The notes beneath the pieces were generated by a model. The model was not told where the DNA came from. It was given only the letters and a program-made list of their open reading frames with translations, and made no database searches. 64,000 nt of DNA, from assembly GCA_017522065.1 (NCBI GenBank), contig JAFXAD010000062.1:62001-126000 (forward strand), read 5' to 3'. This DNA is from Bacteroidales bacterium. Its GTDB lineage: Bacteria > Bacteroidota > Bacteroidia > Bacteroidales > P3. The translations under genes were made by a program, and so were the position numbers. Positions 1 through 8,567 of the stretch are shown piece by piece; within the stretch, counting starts at the first letter, position 1; each line of letters begins with the position of its first letter.

Positions 1-224
1 CAGCAGATGCAGCCGTTCTGCAGTGCCACAAGGTTGTCGTCCTTTTTACCTACTATGCCACCTTTTTCGATGAGGTCGGCATCGATGTTGACTTCTCCTA
101 TATCGTTGACAATGACGGCAAACTTAATGCCGCGACGGTTGTTGAGAATTCTGTTGAGTAGAGTAGTTTTTCCGCTGCCAAGATAACCCGTAAGCAGCAA
201 TACCGGTGTAGTATTATTCTTCAT
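1..224 (-). CDS. CobW/HypB-UreG family GTP-binding protein (partial, N-terminus only)
   Basis: Only the first ~74 codons lie in the window; the gene runs off its left edge. The N-terminus reads MKNNTTPVLLLTGYLGSGKT, a P-loop (GYLGSGKTT, about residues 13-21) typical of the CobW/YjiA/P47K G3E GTPases. It is followed by NDIGEVNID and by GCIC at the very edge, the start of the GCICC-type metal-binding motif of the family. These proteins are putative metal chaperones or insertases for zinc or cobalamin-type cofactors in the cytoplasm. The metal and client cannot be told from this fragment. Confidence 0.85.
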   Translation of the reverse strand, partial: MKNNTTPVLLLTGYLGSGKTTLLNRILNNRRGIKFAVIVNDIGEVNIDADLIEKGGIVGKKDDNLVALQNGCIC

Positions 225-300
225 TTTATCAGTCTTTTAGTCTTAAAAAGCCAACGGATAACGAGACTGCAGCGTTTTTATTGCCCCAAAAGTCAAGACG

Positions 301-336
301 AAACAAAAAAAGCCAATCAAATTTCTTTGATTGGCT
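301..336 (-). terminator. Rho-independent terminator of the ECF sigma operon
   Basis: A perfect 11-bp inverted repeat (311-321 with 326-336, 4-nt loop) is followed on the minus strand by a U-rich run (301-310). It lies about 115 nt downstream of the lipoprotein stop codon at 451, so it closes the sigma-factor operon and separates it from the CobW-type gene. Confidence 0.8.
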
Positions 337-450
337 CGGAATGAATGTCATTATGAAAAAAGTGTCAATAAAAGTGTCTATAACAGAATTTTGAAGTTCG
401 TTGGCTGTAATGTCATTGTGTTTTAAATCGCTTTGTCAACGTGCGGGTTT

Positions 451-1584
451 TCACATTCGGTGGAAGACCAGGTCGTAATCTCCCATGTGCCAAACCACCA
501 AATCATCAGATACTAAGTCCACTCCATAGTTGTTGTCTGCATCACCCGACATGCTGATATTGAAGTTTTCGTCGCTTCCGGGAGTGTTCGAATTGCCAAC
601 GCTGATGATATTGAATAGTCCGCCAATGGATGACAAAAAGCCCGACTGCATTGCTTCACTGAACTGGATTGCCATCTGTCCGTCGAAAGAATAGGAGGTC
701 GTGTCCATGGTTGTCTTGTCGACATGCATGACGATACTGAAGCCATTCTCCTCGCACACCCAAGTCTCATACTGTGAAGTCTCACTGAAATTCAACTGAT
801 TATTCACGTTGTAGAGAGGAACCATTGAGAATGAGGGCGACATGAAACAGTATGCTGGTGCTGTGGTTATTGCAAAATGGCGTCCGTTCTGTGCCGAATC
901 GGAAATCAAACTATTCATATAAATGTATGTCCATGCAGGATTTACGCTCATGCCAGAATCTGCGGGATTGAAATACTTGTAGTTGTTCACTCCGATATTG
1001 ACATCGATTCCGAATCCACCTATGGCTGAGGTCACATACATCTTGTGCAAGACGGTGTCGACAGTCATGATGATAGTATAATCGCCCATGACGTCACTTA
1101 TGGGGCAAACGTATGTCTTGATCTGGCCTGCCATTGATGGAGGCAGCGAATAGGCATAGCCGCTCCACGTACCAGTCTTGCTGTCATAGTCCATCACGAC
1201 CGTCAAGCCTGCCTCTTCCATACGGCGGCACCAGTTCTTCATCTCCTCACGACTATTGGTCTTGATGTTGTTCGACTCCTTGGTCGAAGATTTGGCCTTC
1301 ATCGCGCCAGAATGCGGGTTACTGAACTGCGCATTGTCGGTATTATAGAATGTGACAGTGTTGCCCGAAGCGACATAGTCACAAAACCGGTCAAGCATAT
1401 TATCCCACTCCTCGTCGCTCAGCGAGAGTTGTGTCGGAGCCGACATCGAACCGGCATAGGTGTCCGAGTTCTGCACAGCGTATATTATTCTGTGGGTTGA
1501 TTCCTGTTTTTCGGTATGATTGCACGAACCCAAAAAAGTGATGGCGAATAGAGCAACCGTAATGATTCTAAATGTATTTTTCAT
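451..1584 (-). CDS. Secreted lipoprotein of unknown function
   Basis: 377 residues. The N-terminus has a lipoprotein signal peptide ending in LGSC (Cys about residue 21), so the protein should be lipid-anchored in the envelope. The body is Ser/Asn/Thr-rich with many short hydrophobic beta-strand-like stretches and no motif I recognise. It is the last gene of a four-gene run that begins with an ECF sigma factor at 2829; the gap to the preceding gene is 16 nt and a terminator follows. Its place suggests it belongs to the regulon or signalling system of that sigma factor, which is inference. Confidence 0.75.
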   Translation of the reverse strand: MKNTFRIITVALFAITFLGSCNHTEKQESTHRIIYAVQNSDTYAGSMSAPTQLSLSDEEWDNMLDRFCDYVASGNTVTFYNTDNAQFSNPHSGAMKAKSSTKESNNIKTNSREEMKNWCRRMEEAGLTVVMDYDSKTGTWSGYAYSLPPSMAGQIKTYVCPISDVMGDYTIIMTVDTVLHKMYVTSAIGGFGIDVNIGVNNYKYFNPADSGMSVNPAWTYIYMNSLISDSAQNGRHFAITTAPAYCFMSPSFSMVPLYNVNNQLNFSETSQYETWVCEENGFSIVMHVDKTTMDTTSYSFDGQMAIQFSEAMQSGFLSSIGGLFNIISVGNSNTPGSDENFNISMSGDADNNYGVDLVSDDLVVWHMGDYDLVFHRM

Positions 1585-1600
1585 GTTCTTGTCCCATTTT

Positions 1601-2038
1601 TTACTTGTTCATCATCAAATTCATCTGATAGTCCATAAGGCTTTCGTATTGCAGTGAGTTGTTCAACAGATAAAAGCACACCGTTTTCTTGGATGGAGAC
1701 GCGATAGCCTTGCAGCACGATTTACCGTCCCATTTGATACGGGTTTCAGGTTTGTTAAGTTTGCCAGTCCATGTTGTAACTCCTTTCTGACTTCTTATGT
1801 CGAACTCCTTACAGAGTTGATTCCAAGCATTTGCGTTGTCTGCGACAACGATGACCACGTCGACTTTAACGCTGTCATTGAGTTTAAATCCCTCGACTTT
1901 AGCCACTGTCAGATCCGTACGCGAATCATAAAGGTCATACAGCATTTGTGCAGCCTTCACCCGATGCGGTGTCTGTGCGTCGACCAAAGCCGGTATGGAG
2001 AAGAAAACAATCAATAATATGAAAAAAAGGCGTTTCAT
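1601..2038 (-). CDS. Small secreted protein of unknown function (DUF4252-like size)
   Basis: 145 residues with a clear signal peptide (about residues 1-21, cleavage after VDA). Mature part about 120 residues with a Lys-rich, two-cysteine (CC) segment near residue 108. No family recognised with certainty; size and position after an ECF sigma factor resemble small periplasmic proteins found in many Bacteroidales sigma operons, but I cannot confirm a match. It overlaps the preceding gene by 4 nt, so the two are translationally coupled. Confidence 0.7.
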   Translation of the reverse strand: MKRLFFILLIVFFSIPALVDAQTPHRVKAAQMLYDLYDSRTDLTVAKVEGFKLNDSVKVDVVIVVADNANAWNQLCKEFDIRSQKGVTTWTGKLNKPETRIKWDGKSCCKAIASPSKKTVCFYLLNNSLQYESLMDYQMNLMMNK

Positions 2039-2310
2039 ACTTCAGTAATAAGCATTTCGTTGGCTAATTGAGCCCAATATTCGTCTGTGTATCCAGTGCG
2101 GTTGCATGCAACTGAATCGAATCCTTTCTCTTCCGGTCTGATTCCAAACCACATAGATACACCCATTACACACACGGCAGCAATGCCCATAACGGCATTT
2201 CTACGGCGCTTGTAGCGGATTCGCCAAGCCGGAAAACCGGCCGCAAGCTCCGCAGCGCCATGTTCTGTAGCTGCCTTCTCCCATAAATGTTCAAATTCTT
2301 GTTCGTTCAT
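2035..2310 (-). CDS. Small single-pass membrane protein, candidate anti-sigma partner
   Basis: 91 residues: an N-terminal cytoplasmic part of about 38 residues, one transmembrane helix at about 39-57 (NAVMGIAAVCVMGVSMWFG), then about 34 residues outside. This N-in, one-helix layout directly after an ECF sigma gene (12-nt gap) is that of short anti-sigma factors in Bacteroidota. No zinc-binding HxxxCxxC anti-sigma motif is present, so the role is inferred from layout and context alone. Confidence 0.6.
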   Translation of the reverse strand: MNEQEFEHLWEKAATEHGAAELAAGFPAWRIRYKRRRNAVMGIAAVCVMGVSMWFGIRPEEKGFDSVACNRTGYTDEYWAQLANEMLITEV

Positions 2311-2322
2311 TTGCTATTATAA

Positions 2323-2829
2323 TTATATCTTTGACATCGTAATACGTAATTTCTCTTTTAGCCTTACCAACCTCACGCTGACGTTTTTCTCGGTCATTCC
2401 AATCTCTTTGGCTATTTCCTCGTAGCTATATCCTGCCAGCTGCATCCTCAGCAACGTCCGGTCGGGTTCTCCGAAACGGTCTATCTCCTCGTAAAGACTG
2501 TTTATCAATGTGTGGTCTTCCTCTCTCATATCTGCCGTCATCGAATCGTCAAGTGCCTGCAACTCTGGATTCTTTCTCACCGTATCGATAGCGGCATTTC
2601 TCGCCACTCGCCAAACCCATGCCGTCCGCTGCACTCCTGTAGGCACCTGCCACAGTTTCTCTCTTTGCCGCCACAAGGCTATCGACATGTCTTGCATCAA
2701 ATCCTCGACCGTGGCCTCCCGACTGCAGTATCTGTTGCACAAACGATACAATAAGCCTTGATACTGCGACAACATCGTTTCAAATCTCTTTTCCGATTCC
2801 ATACCTGTGGAGGATTCTGATTTTGGCAT
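2323..2829 (-). CDS. ECF-type RNA polymerase sigma factor
   Basis: 168 residues. Region sigma2 lies at about 20-85, including the DLMQDMSIALW core-binding segment and a tryptophan-rich -10 recognition helix (RTAWVWRVARN). Region sigma4 is at about 115-165 with the helix-turn-helix YSYEEIAKEIGMTEKNVSVR. Regions 1 and 3 are absent, as in extracytoplasmic-function sigma factors. It heads a run of four tightly spaced genes whose other members are predicted membrane or exported proteins. A second Met at residue 10 is an alternative start. The signal it answers to is unknown. Confidence 0.9.
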   Translation of the reverse strand: MPKSESSTGMESEKRFETMLSQYQGLLYRLCNRYCSREATVEDLMQDMSIALWRQREKLWQVPTGVQRTAWVWRVARNAAIDTVRKNPELQALDDSMTADMREEDHTLINSLYEEIDRFGEPDRTLLRMQLAGYSYEEIAKEIGMTEKNVSVRLVRLKEKLRITMSKI

Positions 2830-2884
2830 TTATATTATAATAACGTATCTTAGAAACAAAAAACTACAAACACTAAAAAAAATT

Positions 2885-4687
2885 TCATTTTTTGTGTTTG
2901 GACTTGTTTTTTTTCAGTCTGGAGAACCATTTGTATGCCGGTTGGTCAAGGCCACGTCCGTTCATATAGTTATAGGTAGCAATTCTCAGTATGTCGCCAA
3001 CAGCGTCGAGGTCGTATCCGAAATCGTATTCAAACGGTATTTCATTGTTGCAAAACAAGTTGTCCCCTACCCGTCCTGGGCACAAGGCTCCATAGCGGTT
3101 AGGATTGCAGCCCGACGGACTGTGTACCGTCATGGCATAACGATGCCAGAATGCCGACTGAACCATGTTTTCATCAAACATATATCTCACATTCTCAAGG
3201 GCATCTATTGTTTCTGCGAGGGTCTCTGTGGGGAATCCATACATGAGGTACGTATGGACCATTATTCCCGCATCGCGGAAATTGCGTGTGGCATCGATTG
3301 TCTGTTGCACGCTTACTCCTTTGCCTATAAGCTCGAGCAGTCTGTCGGACGCCACCTCAAGTCCTCCGCTAACAGCAATACAACCGGCAGACGACATAAG
3401 TTCGCACATTTCACGACTATACACCTTCTCGAATCGTATATTACCCCAAAACGACACAACGAGTCCCCTTCTTATAATTTCCTGACAGACTTCGCGTAAC
3501 AGTTTGGGTGGCATTGCCTCGTCGACAAAATGGAATCCGCTGCAACGGGTCTGCAACATAATATGCTCCATGCGGTCTACAACCATTTGGGCTGAAGGGG
3601 CGTCGTAACGTCCAATATAGTCGAGCGTCGTATCGCAAAAAGCACATTTTGCCCAGTAGCAACCATGCGCCATCATCATTTTGTTCCACCTGCCACACGA
3701 CCAAAGCCGCTGCATCGGATTGCCCATATCGGCAGTTGAGATGTACTTGTCAAGAGGCAATCCGCTGAAATCAGGCGACGGCAAATCATCGTTCTTGACC
3801 TGTGTTGGCATACCGTCAGTCTCTTTGCTGATATAGACCACCTTGCCATCCTTGCGACAGAAAGTCCGCAGAAGCGATTCTTCGTCAATCCGTCCGCAAT
3901 TCATCTGGGCAAGTCGAAGCATAGGGAGTTCTCCATCGTCAAGCGTCACGTAGTCGACATAGTCAAACAGCCTTGGCTCACGCATTCTTCGCCATTCCGT
4001 ATTGGGGAAGCCCCCGCCTAAACAGACCGTAATCTCCTTATGGTGTTTTTTGATATACTGCCCACATCGCAGCGCTGGTATCAGGCATCCGGGGAAAGGC
4101 ACAGTAAATCCTACTATCGTAGGAGCCAATTCTTTAATATGCTTTTCAAGAAGTTCAAGCATAACGTCTTCAACTGGCGTGCATGCACCTTCGAGCACTA
4201 AGGCAATTTTGTCGAATGTTTCTGCATAAGTGCATATATGCTCCGCATAGCGCACCAACTCAAATTGCGGGTCCAACGTATTCCTCACATACTCAGCCAG
4301 GTCCTCAAGAAAAAGCGTGGCCATATAGCGAGCCTTGTCCTCGGTTCCGGCATTCCCGAACCACCAATCCATGTCGTCGTCGCCTGAAATGCGTTTGCTT
4401 TCTGGCAAAAGTGTACTGTTGGCGATACGTGTAGCCAACGATGGATCTTCTCCGCGGAGAAAGCACATGACTGCGTCCACTATATCAGCATAGCGTCCTG
4501 ACGCCGGATGTCCGGCAGGAAATGCTTTTTTCAGAAATTCCTTCCTGAAAATCCTGTCTATCAATTCTATCCCCAAATCCACCTGCTCAGTATGGAATCC
4601 CTCTCTGTCAAGAAAAGGTTTCAGTTGCGAAGTTGCCGGATATGGCGTGTTCAACTGCGTGAGCGGAGGGGTGACAAGTAGAATCAT
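2885..4687 (-). CDS. B12-binding-type radical SAM protein
   Basis: 600 residues. The N-terminal ~210 residues resemble the Rossmann-like cobalamin-binding domain of B12-dependent radical SAM enzymes (hydrophobic start, GFTVPFPG, CLGGGFPNTEW), though no DxHxxG motif is visible. The radical SAM core follows, with a cluster motif GCYWAKCAFC (Cys about 343, 348 and 351), that is Cx4Cx2C rather than the classic Cx3Cx2C, a spacing also met in GC-x-W-x-x-C-x-F-C type family members. GGLEVASDR and a TIM-barrel pattern follow. Start: the ATG at 4687 shares its A with the upstream TGA, so the gene is coupled to the barrel gene before it. Substrate unknown. Confidence 0.85.
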   Translation of the reverse strand: MILLVTPPLTQLNTPYPATSQLKPFLDREGFHTEQVDLGIELIDRIFRKEFLKKAFPAGHPASGRYADIVDAVMCFLRGEDPSLATRIANSTLLPESKRISGDDDMDWWFGNAGTEDKARYMATLFLEDLAEYVRNTLDPQFELVRYAEHICTYAETFDKIALVLEGACTPVEDVMLELLEKHIKELAPTIVGFTVPFPGCLIPALRCGQYIKKHHKEITVCLGGGFPNTEWRRMREPRLFDYVDYVTLDDGELPMLRLAQMNCGRIDEESLLRTFCRKDGKVVYISKETDGMPTQVKNDDLPSPDFSGLPLDKYISTADMGNPMQRLWSCGRWNKMMMAHGCYWAKCAFCDTTLDYIGRYDAPSAQMVVDRMEHIMLQTRCSGFHFVDEAMPPKLLREVCQEIIRRGLVVSFWGNIRFEKVYSREMCELMSSAGCIAVSGGLEVASDRLLELIGKGVSVQQTIDATRNFRDAGIMVHTYLMYGFPTETLAETIDALENVRYMFDENMVQSAFWHRYAMTVHSPSGCNPNRYGALCPGRVGDNLFCNNEIPFEYDFGYDLDAVGDILRIATYNYMNGRGLDQPAYKWFSRLKKNKSKHKK

Positions 4688-5802
4688 CAACGGAAACTAT
4701 TGCGAGAAAATGTATAGCCGTAAGAGAGCATCAACGATGCCATTCCGACCGACAGTGTCTTCTGGGTTTGCTCAACATGGGCAAATCGCGGAGGGGTGAC
4801 GATATAGCGAGTGTCAAGACTAATCTCGTGGTTCTTGAACGGTCGCATCACAAACTGCAACCCCACGCCTGGCGAGAAGAGGAAATGCGACTGGTCGTCC
4901 AAGCGCGACACCACACCTGCGCTGCAATATGGGCGCACGGTGAAGAATGGGTTATAATTATTTTTTAGGAAAAGTCCTGACAGGTCGAACATCAAATCTC
5001 CGTCAACATTGTAGTACGAGAACAATTCATTGGAACTCTGAGCATAGAGTCCCGCAATATTAAAGCGTATCTGCCACAAGTAGTTTAGTCTCTTGCCGAT
5101 ACCGAACTGGAAGACCGGTGTCATCAGCGACATTCGCTCATTAAAAGAACTAATTCCACTATAGTTGAAAGAGCACACTCCTAAGGCCAGTTGGAAGAAC
5201 CAGTCGTTTGTGAAATAGCGTGTTTCCGTTCGCGAACGACTTCTTGTCGGATTATAAGCAATGTCGTATACAGCACCGAACTTCATTGTCAGCAAGGCCG
5301 AACTTCTTTTGTTGTCGTCAAAATCGGACGGGTGTATCATACCATCCAATTCGGCGTATAGGCGCCAGTCGTTACTAATCTTTATGTCTCCTCCCAAGCC
5401 AACAAGACCAGAGAAATCATTATCTCCGAAATCGGTATGCACAATACCAACGCCCGTGGCGATCCAACTTCTGAACAGGTCGCTTCGGTTCCTGTTTCTC
5501 AAAGCCGTCAGCAAGTCGAAAAAAACATCGAAATGAGCATAGTATATAAGATTAGACATGTCTTTCGACGAAGCGGCATATTGTGCAGATACGCTACCAC
5601 GGAGGCCTGTGGACGTGAGCAACCACTTGCCGTATGTCAATTCAGCACCAGCCCCCAATCCTCCTCCATTGGAGTTGTAATAGTAGTTCGGACCCGCGCC
5701 AAACGACACATACGAATTGCGGAAGAAATCCGAATACTGGGCCTTGCCACTATTGCATAGTAACAGGAAAACAATGATATATATAATTCCTCGCAGTTTC
5801 AT
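4687..5802 (-). CDS. Predicted outer-membrane beta-barrel protein
   Basis: 371 residues from the preferred start, with signal peptide MKLRGIIYIIVFLLLCNSGK ending in KAQ, then repeated alternating hydrophobic strands with aromatic girdles and a C-terminal strand (SLMLSYGYTFSRNSF), as in small to mid-size barrels. An in-frame Met 14 codons upstream (5844) is rejected because that stretch is occupied by the trigger-factor terminator and would put a charged extension before the signal peptide. Its stop overlaps the start of the radical SAM gene, so the two form an operon. Function beyond the outer membrane is unknown. Confidence 0.8.
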   Translation of the reverse strand: MKLRGIIYIIVFLLLCNSGKAQYSDFFRNSYVSFGAGPNYYYNSNGGGLGAGAELTYGKWLLTSTGLRGSVSAQYAASSKDMSNLIYYAHFDVFFDLLTALRNRNRSDLFRSWIATGVGIVHTDFGDNDFSGLVGLGGDIKISNDWRLYAELDGMIHPSDFDDNKRSSALLTMKFGAVYDIAYNPTRSRSRTETRYFTNDWFFQLALGVCSFNYSGISSFNERMSLMTPVFQFGIGKRLNYLWQIRFNIAGLYAQSSNELFSYYNVDGDLMFDLSGLFLKNNYNPFFTVRPYCSAGVVSRLDDQSHFLFSPGVGLQFVMRPFKNHEISLDTRYIVTPPRFAHVEQTQKTLSVGMASLMLSYGYTFSRNSFR

Positions 5803-5810
5803 CAGCTGTG

Positions 5811-5862
5811 AAAAAAGAAAAAATCGGCGGAGAACTTCGTTCATAAACGAGATCGCCGCCGA
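5811..5862 (-). terminator. Rho-independent terminator of the trigger factor gene
   Basis: On the minus strand a hairpin with outer stem 5856-5862 / 5824-5830 (TCGGCGG type) and an inner 5-bp stem is followed by a U-rich tail (5811-5823). It lies 66 nt downstream of the tig stop codon and only 9 nt before the start of the barrel gene, which shows where that gene can begin. Confidence 0.8.
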
Positions 5863-5927
5863 ATTTTGTATTTTATAGATGTCATTTAAAAATTGAGCTC
5901 TATAAAATTCCGTTTAAAAATTTCCGA

Positions 5928-7286
5928 TTATTTGAGTTTCTCAGAAAAATCCTTGATGGTTATTTTTTCGGCTTCGGGTTTCAGCTGCTCGTTGAACAGT
6001 TCGAACGAATTGCGTGAATAGATGCGATCGATAATCTGCTGAACATTCTGACGGTCCTTGGCAATGGTACGTGCCGACTGTTCGAGACGCTCGTCCTGAG
6101 CTTTCTCGTCCTCGCCTTCCTTCAGGGTGTCGTTTTGTTTGAGGATATCCTTCACATAGTCCACGATTTGGTTCTGAGTCGGTTCGAGCGGCTTGATTTT
6201 GCTCAAAGCGCTGTCAACCATTTCCCACTTGAGAGACGGCATGTATTTCTCAGCCCATTCGGACTCAAGGGTCTCAGGAGTAAGTTCCTTATTGTCGCTG
6301 CGGCTGACGATCCAGCGTTTCAGGAAAGCCTCAGGCATAGCTGCATCGAAATTGTCGATAAGCTGTTTGCGAACCTCGTTGACATAAAGCACTTCGGCCT
6401 GTTCGTTGTAGCTCTTCTCCATGTCTTTGCTGAGCATTTTACGGAATGCAGCAACGTCCTTGACGGTCTCTTTCGGGAAGACTTTCTTGAAGAGTTCGTC
6501 GTTGACCTCGTGAGGAGTAATCAGAGAGCAACCGCTAAGTGTCAGCTGCACATCCGATTTGAACTTCTTGGCTGCGGCTGTATCAAGATGGAAATGCTTT
6601 TCGATATCGGCAGCACTGAATGCCTTGCCTGCATTGAAAACAACTTTCTCTTCTGCTTTCTTGCCAACAAACAGAGGAAGCATTTCGTCCTGGTTCTTCA
6701 AGCTTGCGAGGTCGAACGAAACAAATGTGTTGACACCGCCCTCTTTCACGTTGCCTTCCTTGTCGAGTTCTTCAGCCTTGCCATAAACATAGCATTTTTC
6801 GCTCACGGTCTCAGGAGTCTCGAACTTGCCGTAGCGCTGGCAAATCTCTTCAATCTGTTTATCGATATCTTTCGGGTTGATTTTTATTTGATAAAGCTTG
6901 GCATCCACCTTATTCCATGCCAGATCAAACTTGGGCGAAACGGCAGCGTCAAAATAGAAAACAAAATCCTTGCCTTTCTCGAAATCAACAGTGCCGGTCT
7001 TCTCATCGTTTGAGAGAGGGCTGCCCAGAATATCAAGCTTCTCATCGTCAAGGTATTTGTACAGCGACTCACCAAGCAACGACTGTACCTCGTCGGCTAC
7101 GACTGCCGATTTGTACATGCGCTGTATCAATCCCATAGGTGCCATACCCTTGCGGAAACCGGGGACTGTGGCCTTTTTCTGATACTCCTTAAGCTGTTTC
7201 GAAACACGCTCGGCATAATCACTTTCTACGATTTCTACCTTGATAAGAAGGTCCAAATCTCCCAAATTTTCTCTTGTAATATTCAT
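5928..7286 (-). CDS. tig: Trigger factor, ribosome-associated chaperone / peptidyl-prolyl isomerase
   Basis: 452 residues, usual length for the family. N-terminal ribosome-binding domain at about 1-115 with the ribosome-docking loop GFRKGMAPMGLI (about 43-54; consensus GFRxGxxP). A degenerate FKBP-like middle domain (about 150-240) follows, and the helical substrate-cradling C-terminal domain (about 250-450). It binds nascent chains at the ribosome exit in the cytoplasm. It is a single-gene unit with its own promoter (7341-7371) and terminator. Confidence 0.93.
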   Translation of the reverse strand: MNITRENLGDLDLLIKVEIVESDYAERVSKQLKEYQKKATVPGFRKGMAPMGLIQRMYKSAVVADEVQSLLGESLYKYLDDEKLDILGSPLSNDEKTGTVDFEKGKDFVFYFDAAVSPKFDLAWNKVDAKLYQIKINPKDIDKQIEEICQRYGKFETPETVSEKCYVYGKAEELDKEGNVKEGGVNTFVSFDLASLKNQDEMLPLFVGKKAEEKVVFNAGKAFSAADIEKHFHLDTAAAKKFKSDVQLTLSGCSLITPHEVNDELFKKVFPKETVKDVAAFRKMLSKDMEKSYNEQAEVLYVNEVRKQLIDNFDAAMPEAFLKRWIVSRSDNKELTPETLESEWAEKYMPSLKWEMVDSALSKIKPLEPTQNQIVDYVKDILKQNDTLKEGEDEKAQDERLEQSARTIAKDRQNVQQIIDRIYSRNSFELFNEQLKPEAEKITIKDFSEKLK

Positions 7287-7340
7287 TTTAATAGTTTAAT
7301 TTATTGATTTTTAAATTTATATTATCAAACAAGTAATTTG

Positions 7341-7371
7341 CAAAGATACAGACATTTTTGCAAACTGACAA
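7341..7371 (-). promoter_or_regulatory. Bacteroidota-type promoter of tig
   Basis: Minus strand: -33 TTG at 7369-7371, 20-nt spacer, -7 TATCTTTG at 7341-7348, matching the TTG / TAnnTTTG consensus of Bacteroidota primary-sigma promoters. The predicted start point leaves a leader of about 45-50 nt before tig. Confidence 0.6.
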
Positions 7372-7474
7372 AATAATTTTACTACTATACTCTACTGACT
7401 GATATATACATGCGTTTGTTTTTCACTTATCAGACAGGACTCCGATGTCTATTCTTCATCCAAAACATTATATT

Positions 7475-8518
7475 TCAAAAGCCTACACCTAATTCTTTCA
7501 ATGCCTTTACGTATGAATCCATTGCCGAGGAGGGGGTGCGGACTCGGTAGCTCAGATGTTGTCTGCGTGATGCGAACACCCCTAAGCCTCCCTGAATATT
7601 TGTGTATGTGAACGGTTCCTGATCGAAACTTCCCATAGGGCTTGTAGCGTACAAGTAGGCTGCGAGCGGCTCGTTGCAACTGGTTATGAATATCTGCAAC
7701 GTGTCGATTATATTCTTGTTGCAGGTGTCGTCACCTATCGCATCCTTTATTTCGGAGAGGAAATACGATTGGTCGAGTTTCGTGGTACAGGTAGTGCTAC
7801 GCATATCGTTCTTGACCATTTCGCAGACAATATCAATGCTATGCGGAATGATAGTCGTATCCCATGGAATCGAGGTGCGGTCGACTATGAAATCGCGATA
7901 GAAAAACCTGACTATGGGCTGGTAGCGACGTGCTTCTTTCATGGTTGACCAAATAATGTTGCACGTTTTAGAAGATGTTCCTGAGAAAGTGAACAGATTC
8001 ACATTGTTAGGGTAAATAAGCCGCTGGTCGCCGCTGATCAACTGCGTCTCGGCCTGGGCTATAGTGTCGCCGGTTGCATTTTTGACAATCTTCAGCCTAT
8101 AGATACAGGTAGAGTCGAGTTGTCCGCCAGTGGCACAAGCGTATGCCGGCTGGTTGGAGTTGTAGAAAAGGCCATCGCCTTTTACGCATTCAGTATATGA
8201 GAAGGTGAAAATCCTGTTTGGCGACTGTCCGCTTACGTGCAACGAACCGTTTTGGCCCTCTGTTGCTTTCCACTCTTCAAGCATCACGGTAAGAGCTCCC
8301 TGCGGATAGTTGATCGAGTCGCCGACAGCAGCAAACTCATATTGGTTGCCTTCTCCAAGGAAGCACCGCTGTACACGCACATAACTTGTATCGTCATCCT
8401 GGTCGAGCAGGCAATACACCACCGGTATTTCCTTCCAGTTTTCGTTCGGAGAGAACTCCACTTCACACGAGGCGAATAGAAACAGCACCGAGAGTGATGC
8501 TATTGTTTTTTTCAGCAT
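7475..8518 (-). CDS. DUF4249-type outer-membrane lipoprotein
   Basis: 347 residues with a lipoprotein signal ending LFASC (Cys about 18). The body and the closing segment YTNIQGGLGVFASR match the pattern of DUF4249 proteins, which often accompany TonB-dependent receptors in Bacteroidota; here no receptor is adjacent. The Met at 8518 is chosen because it begins directly at the signal peptide; a longer GTG-initiated form would add 10 polar residues. It is the third gene of a barrel / GH2 / DUF4249 unit (49-nt gap to the GH2 gene). Function unknown. Confidence 0.7.
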   Translation of the reverse strand: MLKKTIASLSVLFLFASCEVEFSPNENWKEIPVVYCLLDQDDDTSYVRVQRCFLGEGNQYEFAAVGDSINYPQGALTVMLEEWKATEGQNGSLHVSGQSPNRIFTFSYTECVKGDGLFYNSNQPAYACATGGQLDSTCIYRLKIVKNATGDTIAQAETQLISGDQRLIYPNNVNLFTFSGTSSKTCNIIWSTMKEARRYQPIVRFFYRDFIVDRTSIPWDTTIIPHSIDIVCEMVKNDMRSTTCTTKLDQSYFLSEIKDAIGDDTCNKNIIDTLQIFITSCNEPLAAYLYATSPMGSFDQEPFTYTNIQGGLGVFASRRQHLSYRVRTPSSAMDSYVKALKELGVGF

Positions 8519-8567
8519 CCGACTTTGTCGGTTAATAAAAGAAGTCACAAGTCTACAGTTTTATCCA

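Noticed and set aside
6135-7013. A 292-codon plus-strand frame inside trigger factor
   Set aside because: Antisense shadow; trigger factor is full length and has matching promoter and terminator.
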